This document shows, one piece after another, positions 57,499-64,000 of a stretch of DNA of 64,000 bases. The number at the start of each line of letters is the position of its first letter. The stretch's first letter is position 1. Source of the DNA: Selaginella moellendorffii (Eukaryota; Streptophyta; Lycopodiopsida; Selaginellales; Selaginellaceae); the NCBI RefSeq assembly GCF_000143415.4, contig NW_003314262.1:1816317-1880316 (forward strand), written 5' to 3'. The translations under genes were made by a program, and so were the position numbers. The notes beneath the pieces are model-generated. The model made no database searches. It was not told where the DNA came from and worked only from the letters and a program-made list of their open reading frames with translations.

Positions 57499-57652
57499 TA
57501 CACGTACTTTACAAATTGTAATTATGTTTTATTAGAAAATTTTAGTGTTCAAGGCTGAATAAGCACTGAACAAGCAATTGCTTTAGATCATCCACATTTC
57601 AAATTGTAGTCTTGAGATATCACTCTTTGAGCCAAGCTTGATTGCCTGGGGC

Positions 57653-57736
57653 AGGAGGGTCAGCCACACCAAGTGCGGCTGGGATCGTAGACATGGGAGG
57701 GTCGGCCATGCCAAGTGCGGCTGCGATCATCGACGT
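57653..57736 (+). repeat. Two-copy tandem duplication, 42-bp unit
   Basis: Two adjacent copies of ggagggtc..ccaagtgcggctg..gatc differ at six or so positions. No function is evident. It lies in the otherwise featureless stretch (57.5-58.1 kb) upstream of oxygenase copy 2. Confidence 0.85.
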
Positions 57737-58110
57737 GACCGCGGCAATCCAGCCTTGACCTGAAAATCGTTGACTCCTTCACAAAAACATGATCACGGAC
57801 TGCTTCTCCCATTTTATGTCGCTCTTGCCATTTTCCTGACTCGTCGGGTTGCTTTAATCATATCTCTCATGGACAGTTGTATATAATAAAGAAAGCTAAC
57901 CCTGCACCGAGATCTGTCTTTTCTTCCTGCTTCCTTCAATCTACGGGTTGTTAGGCATGCATGCAGACCGACTGGAGATTGTCTCTACGGTTGAAGCCTG
58001 GAGATTGAGGCGGCGCACGCTTGTTGGAAGAATTGCAGATCGCCACGTTGAAGAGGAAGTATTTCCCATAATATGCCAGATTTTTGCCCATATTTGCAAC
58101 AGGAAACAGA

Positions 58111-61100
58111 ATGGCAATGGCGCAGCTCAACAAGGCGCTGTGGTGCGACCGGGAGATCTTCGCCACCGGAGGTGAGATTGACGTAGCAAAGTTTCGGATG
58201 CCAGCATCGCTGCATGTGGAGGGTGCCGAGAGGATCAGTCTTCCACTTTCGCCGCTAGGTCTCGCCAAGATAAAGTCCGTGTCCCAGCAAGCTCCATACG
58301 GCCTTGGGGAGAGAACTCTCGTCGACACAGATGTGAGGCGAGCTTGGCAGATCAATCCCGACAGGGTCTCTTGCCCCGAGGTTCCAAACTTCTTCTCGAC
58401 GGTGCCTCGCGACTTGGCCGCCCATGGACTCGCCGCCATGGGGCTGGATTCCACTGCTCTGGAGCTCGACGTCAAGCTCTACAAGCTGCTGCTCTACGAG
58501 GCTGGTGGCCACTTCAAGTTCCACAGGGACACGGAGAAGGAAGATGGCATGTTTGCGACCATGATCTTGCAACTTCCGACGAGCACCGGACACAGCGGCG
58601 GGGCTCTCGCCGTCCGCCAGGGACGGCAGGGCTGCGAGTTTGATTTCTCGGACGGGAGCTCCAGCCACTACTTCTCGACGATCTTCTTTTGTGACTGTGA
58701 GCACCTCCTCAAGGAGGTGACGAGCGGGTTGAGGTTGTGCCTGGTTTTTAGCCTGGTGAGGAACAACGTGGAGTTTATACCCGCGGAGAACGTCCCGTCG
58801 TTCGTCTCGGCTCTTCCCCGAGTGAGAGCTCTCTTCCAGCAATGGGCTGCTGACACTGGTGATGATCAAGCAGATCAAGCAGAAGGTAATGATAACGAAG
58901 CAGAAGGTGATGATATAGAAGACGATGACATGAGAGACGATGATGACGAAGAGGATGATGATGACGAAGACCATAGCGATGATGATGGTGTTCGTGTTCA
59001 AGACGTCAGCAATAGTGACAGGAAGGGTCGTAAGCTACTGGCGGTTCCTTTGGCTCACAAGTACTCAAAGGCGAGCCTGTCTTTCGCGGGGCTCAAGGGT
59101 CACGACCGCGTGGTGGCCGCTCTCGTGAGAGCTTGCGAGTTTCTAGAGCTTCATCTCTGCATGCTCACCAAGCACAAGACCGTGGCGGACGAGCCCGAGG
59201 TCGAGTACGTGATTCACAATTGGATCACGGTGGACGACCAGCCAGCAAAGTTTAAGAAGTGGAACATAGACATCAAGCAAGAAATTCTCAGGGCCTCTCG
59301 GACAAAGACCGCTATCGATGCTGATTATGACGACGAAGACGCTGACGCGATTCGCGAGATTGACTTGTTTGATTTCCTCGAGGACGAGTTCCAAGGAACC
59401 GGGATGATGGCTGGCAACGAAGGTGGAACTGATCAGTACTTCTATCACGTAGCAGTGCTCGTGGTTTGGCCCAAGGACAGCTTCATGAGAACGATCTGCT
59501 CGTCGTTGGAGGACGTAGCGTGGGTGCTGGACTGGATGAGAGAAACTTATGGCGGTGACTTTGCAGCTCCTGGATCACCGTCGAGGGGACACTTGCAAGA
59601 GATGGTCACGTCTTTGACACACCGGTTTGATTCGCTTGCTTCGCTTCTCCAAGCGAGCTATTCAATTTACAACTCTGAGGAGAGACAAAAGGTCCTCCAA
59701 GCTCCGGGAAAGCTGCTCGAAGTTTGCGTCAAGTCTGGGCTTAGCGACGAGGCGCTGTCGATCATGAGGAGCTGGGGTGTGGAGCTGATAGACACCAAGG
59801 AATTCGCCATTACCGTGCAAGCTTACGGCTGGGAGGCTTGCAAGGAGATCGTTACCGGAGTCATAGAGCGCGTTGCCGGTGAAGCTGCGATGAAGCTGGG
59901 AGGTTTTCCTTCGCGGCTGCGGGATGGGGTCGGGTATCAGGACGGAGCCATTGTAGCTGCAAAGCTGCTGTGTGCCAAGCTCATGGCGAACTTGACCGGG
60001 ATCGAGGTCCAGGGTGGTATGAAATGGAAAAGAGATGGGATCATGCTCTTGATCGAGTTTTGCCTCGAAGCTGGGCTCCAGGAGGAGGCCTCGCAGATCC
60101 TCGGCAAGCTAACTCTCCAGAGGCTGTGCGGCGGAACGCTGGCCAAAGTGATGCATTTTTTTCCGAGCCGCACCGGCGAAGTGGAGAGAACATGGGACGA
60201 AAGGAAGAAGGTGGCGGAGGATAGAAAGCTGGAGGAAGAGGAAGCGAAAGCGAAAGTGGAAAAGGCAAACCGTGGTTATGGCTATGCCGGGTCCGGTTTG
60301 AAGAAAGGCAAGAGCTCGGAAGAGCTGTGTGAGGCGTACGTGGGCGACATGGTGGAGTTTATGCTGGAGCTAGAATCGCTGGGACGCCTCGATGAAGCGC
60401 TGGGTTTTGCTGCCAGGCCTTTTCCTTGCGACTATGCTGCACGGAAGTTCACGGATCCGGGAAGGGGCAGTCTGGAAGAGCACTGGATTGTGGTTGCGCT
60501 GCTGCTAAAGCCCGAGGTCTTGCTGGCCAAGTCGGGCGAGCACAACGATTGTGTTGCGATCAAGACGATTCGAAAGGCCGCGGGCTTGGTTGACTTGAAG
60601 AACAACGAGGCGGCCAAAACGGTGGTAGTCAAGCTTTGCAAGGACGAGGTGGTGACCGCGGCCGATCTAGCGGAGACGAGTTCCTGGATTGAATACCACG
60701 GTGCCACCTCCAGCGGCATACAGAAGGATCGATCGTATTTAAGCCAGGAGGAGAAGGTGTACAAGACTTGGGAGAAGCAGAAGAAGTTCTTCGAGTTCTT
60801 GCTATGGCTGGAGGACGAGGAGCTGCTGGAAGCGATGGTGGAGTGCGTGAGTAAGAGGGCGAATCTTTTGAGGAGGATGCTGGAGAGGGAGGAGGGGCTC
60901 GTGAACGAGGCCGTGAAGCTTGGCGATGGCGTGAAGAGGGCGATGAAGAAGCTTGTGGAGGTGAGGATGGAGTATGTGTCGAGGGAGCCGAGCTTGGGCG
61001 ACGTGGTGGAGAGCTTGACGCCGGCGTCCAAGAGGCTCAAGCTCTGCGGCCAAGTCGATGTTCGCCAGGCGATTGACAATCCTCGGCAGCAGCGGCGAGT

Positions 61101-61191
61101 TTACGAGATGGTGGTGGAGAATTGGAAGGGCGATAGTGCCGCGAGATCGATCGAGATGGAGAAGCTTCAAGCGCTCCACCAAATGCTTTGA
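58111..61191 (+). CDS. Large 2-oxoglutarate/Fe(II) oxygenase-domain protein, copy 2
   Basis: Intronless frame with Met at 58111 (MAMAQLNKALWCDREIF). An earlier in-frame ATG at 58084 lies in sequence not shared with copy 1. Catalytic residues are intact: His/Asp at codons 58522 and 58528, distal His at 58702, Arg at 58732. The Asp/Glu-rich insert (58855-58990) is longer than in copy 1. The rest is nearly identical except for substitutions and small indels, for example an extra LEEEEAKAKVEKANRGYGY-type stretch and loss of the 25-residue segment of copy 1. Homology continues about 60 bp past the stop. No domain was recognised after the oxygenase domain. Substrate unknown; by fold it could hydroxylate prolyl or other residues. 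Confidence 0.87.
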   Translation: MAMAQLNKALWCDREIFATGGEIDVAKFRMPASLHVEGAERISLPLSPLGLAKIKSVSQQAPYGLGERTLVDTDVRRAWQINPDRVSCPEVPNFFSTVPRDLAAHGLAAMGLDSTALELDVKLYKLLLYEAGGHFKFHRDTEKEDGMFATMILQLPTSTGHSGGALAVRQGRQGCEFDFSDGSSSHYFSTIFFCDCEHLLKEVTSGLRLCLVFSLVRNNVEFIPAENVPSFVSALPRVRALFQQWAADTGDDQADQAEGNDNEAEGDDIEDDDMRDDDDEEDDDDEDHSDDDGVRVQDVSNSDRKGRKLLAVPLAHKYSKASLSFAGLKGHDRVVAALVRACEFLELHLCMLTKHKTVADEPEVEYVIHNWITVDDQPAKFKKWNIDIKQEILRASRTKTAIDADYDDEDADAIREIDLFDFLEDEFQGTGMMAGNEGGTDQYFYHVAVLVVWPKDSFMRTICSSLEDVAWVLDWMRETYGGDFAAPGSPSRGHLQEMVTSLTHRFDSLASLLQASYSIYNSEERQKVLQAPGKLLEVCVKSGLSDEALSIMRSWGVELIDTKEFAITVQAYGWEACKEIVTGVIERVAGEAAMKLGGFPSRLRDGVGYQDGAIVAAKLLCAKLMANLTGIEVQGGMKWKRDGIMLLIEFCLEAGLQEEASQILGKLTLQRLCGGTLAKVMHFFPSRTGEVERTWDERKKVAEDRKLEEEEAKAKVEKANRGYGYAGSGLKKGKSSEELCEAYVGDMVEFMLELESLGRLDEALGFAARPFPCDYAARKFTDPGRGSLEEHWIVVALLLKPEVLLAKSGEHNDCVAIKTIRKAAGLVDLKNNEAAKTVVVKLCKDEVVTAADLAETSSWIEYHGATSSGIQKDRSYLSQEEKVYKTWEKQKKFFEFLLWLEDEELLEAMVECVSKRANLLRRMLEREEGLVNEAVKLGDGVKRAMKKLVEVRMEYVSREPSLGDVVESLTPASKRLKLCGQVDVRQAIDNPRQQRRVYEMVVENWKGDSAARSIEMEKLQALHQML

Positions 61192-61314
61192 CGATCTGGT
61201 TCTTCCTTTTGCTCTATTCTCTTTCCTAAAATTTTCGTAAAATATACATCATTTCAAGTCAAACAAACAAGTCTCTAGCCTTTGACAAAGAGTTTGGATC
61301 TTTGACGTGAATAT

Positions 61315-62321
61315 CTAGAGCAAACCCAGCCAGCCATCGATCTCACAGCGGCACGCCGCGGGCTCACCAATGAGCGGCCGTCCAGCGTGAAACTCGACAA
61401 TCAACTTGGCGAAGTTCCCAAGATCGTAGAGCAAGTAATGGAAGTACGCCAGCCGGTGCATCCCTCTCTGCCTCATGAATGCCGTCCCGCCATGTCCACC
61501 CTCGCAGGCCAGGCAAGTGCTCTTCCCACCCATCGAGAACTTGAGCTGGTTTCGGCCCGCCACGTATCCTGGAGCCGGCCACGCTTCGTTGTCCTCGCTG
61601 AAATCCATGTCCTCCTGGAAACCAAGTTGAGAAAGAGAATATAGAAAGAATGAAACAAGGAGAGGATCTCGAGCGAAGTACCTGGCCCTGGAGGATGATG
61701 CGTTGGAACTCACGGACAGTCTCCCTAGTGACATACGTCTCGTAAAACACTGTCTTCTCGTCACCTTTGCACGGCCTCGAGGTGTAGCGAGCCGCGGCAC
61801 GAAACCTCCCGTCGGAGCGCACTGCATACTCGAGCAGATAGTGGCCGCGTTCCCTCTTGACGCTGAACGAGAAGCCATCATCGCCATCTTCTTCAAGTTC
61901 TTCTTCTTTCTTTTCTCCAGGCTCCGGGGGATTTGCCTGGCACAGCCATCCGGCACGGATCTGCTTGCCCTCCACGGTCGACCCATCAAGCTGAGTAATG
62001 GTTTTGCGAGCCTGTGTGTCGTCGTCGCACTTGATGATCCCGTAGCCAACGTTGAGGCCCGTGGACATTGTGGTCGCTATCTCGATCTGGTCGGGTGTCA
62101 AGCCGTCAAAGCAGCCCGCATAGTCCTCGGGAAGTCCAGTCACCAGGACCAATCCCCCAGTTCCTGCGTGACAAACGAGCATAGTATTTGATTCCAAGAA
62201 AAGGATGGGCCTTACCGGATGAGCAGTGAAAGTCCTCGTCTTGTAAGAGCAAGCTCCACTGCTCGACGACATGATTCACGTCCTTTGGAAGCCTCCTTAT
62301 TCTCGCAAGCAGCCTCTCCAT
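61315..62321 (-). CDS. RRM-domain protein of unknown role, three exons
   Basis: Exons 62321..62216, 62163..61682 and 61614..61315 give 888 nt, 295 residues, with GT..AG borders and good phase. Residues about 37-115 look like one RNA-recognition motif (GGLVLVTGLPEDYAGCF as strand 1, NVGYGIIKCDDDTQARKTI as the RNP1 region, LDGSTVEGKQIRAGWL as strand 4). An acidic linker (KKEEELEEDGDDGF) follows. The C-terminal ~150 residues (for example RGHYLLEYAVRSDGRFRAAA, GGKSTCLACEGGHGG, YFHYLLYDLGNFAKLIVEFH) are not a domain I know. The Gly at RNP1 position 1 and aromatic residues are only partly conserved, so RNA binding is plausible but not certain. A decayed piece lies at 30366-30517. Confidence 0.8.
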
Positions 62322-62564
62322 GCCCCAAAACCTAGGCCCGCAGCCGTCGGATTTATAAACTCTCAACCGTCCAAAAGGTATAACGACGAAAAAATTATGT
62401 ACAGCCCCAAGACTCTGTCAAAAGGAAACAAACGTAAGAAAGGAAAACAAACACAGAACTCTTCACCTGATTTACGATGTTGCAGTATTTATGTTGATGT
62501 CCTCAAGTCCCCCTAACTTGATGCTGGAGGGTGAAACAAGCCATTTGAGAAGTGAAAAGTAAGT

Positions 62565-64000
62565 TCAGATACCTGAGGCGTGCACAGGATATCGACACAA
62601 GGGACAGCTGAGCTTCGGCCACTGAGGTGGTGACTCCCCATTGAAGTCAGCATCTAATGCATGCATCGACTCCTGACGCATCCAAGACATGAAACAGGAT
62701 GTGTGTCCGTGATGATTACAAGGCAGCACCGTCACCAATTCTCCTGGAGCACCAAACTTGTTGCACATACAGCAGTACATTTGTAGTACGTTGTCTCGCT
62801 GTTCTGCCGGCTCAAGAGGCGCTGTATGCTGTAACAAAATATAACTATTATTCACGATTCGTTTCAAAAAGAGTGCATACCTGCTGTTCCAGAGCTCTAA
62901 AAGCTGACAGAACCAATTCAGCCTGTTCGATAATTCTCGAAAAGTTATTGCAGAAGAGTCTTGGAATAGACTCGGTTGGTGCTTCTGCCAGCATTAGAGT
63001 TTCAACTTTGCGACCATAGGCATCAGACATATGTCGTATGGCTCTGTTAAAAGGAAAAAAACCTCATTAAAATGCTGTGTCAATGATGAGTTACCTGTTT
63101 ATAAGAGCACAAGCTGGTTCAAAGGTCGCGACAATCAAAATATTAGGAACGTCACCCCAACCGCTAAACATGATCTCTTTTCGTCTTGTGAGATATTCCT
63201 TCCTAACCGCAAAGCGGTTTGCTTGAGTATAGAGTCTTATGAAATTGGTAACAGCCTGGGTTGAGAGCTTTAGCACCCCTAAAGAACAAAATTGTGAACA
63301 CATTAGTTTTCAAGAACTCTGTACTTACTTGGACGAGCCATATGGGCGCACATCAAGTGCAAGAGATCCAATGGTTTCACCAGGGAGCCAGGACGGTATG
63401 GTAGATATGTACTCTCCAACTGAGACATCGTGCTCCATTGCTGCTGTTTCCAAGTTTCTATCAGCATCCTCTCTGGCGTTTCTTCATGACTAAGACTTAT
63501 CAGCATACGATTGACACGATCTGGGAGTGGCAAAAGTAGTTTTGTCACCACTCTTGGTGAGTTTTCTGCAAAAACTTTGCAGCCTTTTAGAAAATCACAA
63601 TTATTCACATAGCAGCCTACCTGCTGTGAGGACGACGATAGTTTTGCCTTGTAAGATGTGAAGACTCTTTGGTGCCAGACAGAGTGCACAAGGAGCTGTG
63701 TGATCACTTACAAAACTCGTGTTGTCACCAGGTAACACTCCGAAAAACTGTAGCTGCTGTAGAAGAACCTCAACTACAAGTGAGCCCGTTGATAGTAAGC
63801 TTATCACGCCAGTATCGATGTCCGGTAAATTCTTCATTAGCACGTGCTGTGTTTCAGGCGCTGAAGAAAACTCGAACGGAAGCTCGCAAGAAAACACGAG
63901 ATAGTCATGAAACAAGCCATGACAAGAAATTCTTGCTGCACCCAATTTGTAATCAAGGAAAAGACCTCGGTACAAAGTCACGTTACCAGGGAATAAGTAT
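62565..64000 (-). CDS. RING-H2 finger protein, 5' end outside window
   Basis: Several exons with short introns; the frame is open at the window edge (63964-64000), so the N-terminus is missing. Segments in order: LGAARISCHGLFHDYLVFSC and VLLQQLQFFGVLPGDN (63.9-63.6 kb); LLPLPDRVNRMLISLSHEET with TYLPYRPGSLVKPLDLLHL (63.6-63.35 kb); LSTQAVTNFIRLYTQANRFA and NILIVATFEPACALINR (63.28-63.1 kb); MSDAYGRKVETLMLAEAPTE (63.03-62.88 kb); and the RING. The finger CCMC...PCNHHGHTSC...CPLC has RING-H2 spacing and suggests E3 ubiquitin-ligase activity. An alternative last intron (CAG/GTATCTG to CTCCAG) would move the stop from 62565 to 62513. The non-RING part vaguely recalls circularly permuted Ras/Sec23-like proteins, but only weakly. 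Confidence 0.72.

Noticed and set aside
57951-58475. 174-codon minus-strand frame
   Set aside because: Antisense to the start of oxygenase copy 2; it is also present antisense to copy 1 by duplication.
61703-62191. 162-codon plus-strand frame
   Set aside because: Antisense to exon 2 of the RRM gene, whose exons are joined by good splice sites.

Overview
The window is eukaryotic nuclear DNA from a vascular plant, most likely a lycophyte close to Selaginella. Three things point there. Introns are very short (mostly 45-66 bp) and genes are tightly packed. A pentatricopeptide-repeat gene and a plant-type U1 snRNA promoter (USE plus TATA) are present. Genes for motile cilia are also present (an axonemal inner-arm dynein heavy chain and an IQUB-like radial-spoke protein), which flowering plants have lost but plants with swimming sperm keep. 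The genus is an inference from these traits, not from a database match.

Gene-rich left part (1-30.1 kb). In order: the 3' part of a PPR gene; a small two-exon coiled-coil gene; a 12-exon ASNSD1-like asparagine-synthetase-domain gene; a U1 snRNA gene; an intronless SAM-domain gene; a small secreted Cys-rich gene resembling potato type II proteinase inhibitors; a ~15.8 kb multi-exon axonemal dynein heavy chain (minus strand); ribosomal protein eL15, divergent from the dynein; a seven-exon IQUB-like gene; two small minus-strand genes of unknown function; and an F-box gene. Dynein and IQUB-like, both ciliary, are separated only by eL15.

Duplicated locus. Two near-identical intronless genes (30.6-33.7 kb and 58.1-61.2 kb) encode ~1,030-residue proteins with an N-terminal 2-oxoglutarate/Fe(II) dioxygenase domain and a long C-terminal region I do not recognise. 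Locus 2 is followed by an intact RRM gene and a RING-finger gene that runs off the window. Locus 1 is flanked by decayed fragments of those same two genes, so a recent segmental duplication with rearrangement is visible.

Transposon block (34-57.5 kb). This block holds a reshuffled Ty3/gypsy relic (34.0-42.5 kb) and a second, younger copy of the same family (43.3-55.3 kb). The second copy is split by a full-length chromovirus-type Ty3/gypsy element (44,918-52,265) in the opposite orientation, with 920/914 bp LTRs, an initiator-tRNA-Met PBS, a PPT and a perfect 5-bp target-site duplication. The older relic has been hit by a 4-deep nest: relic, then a 1.6 kb LTR-like unit, then a chromovirus solo LTR, then a 575 bp TRIM. 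It also carries a second chromovirus-family solo LTR. Each insertion is delimited by an exact or one-mismatch 5-bp duplication. None of these elements has a fully open coding region.
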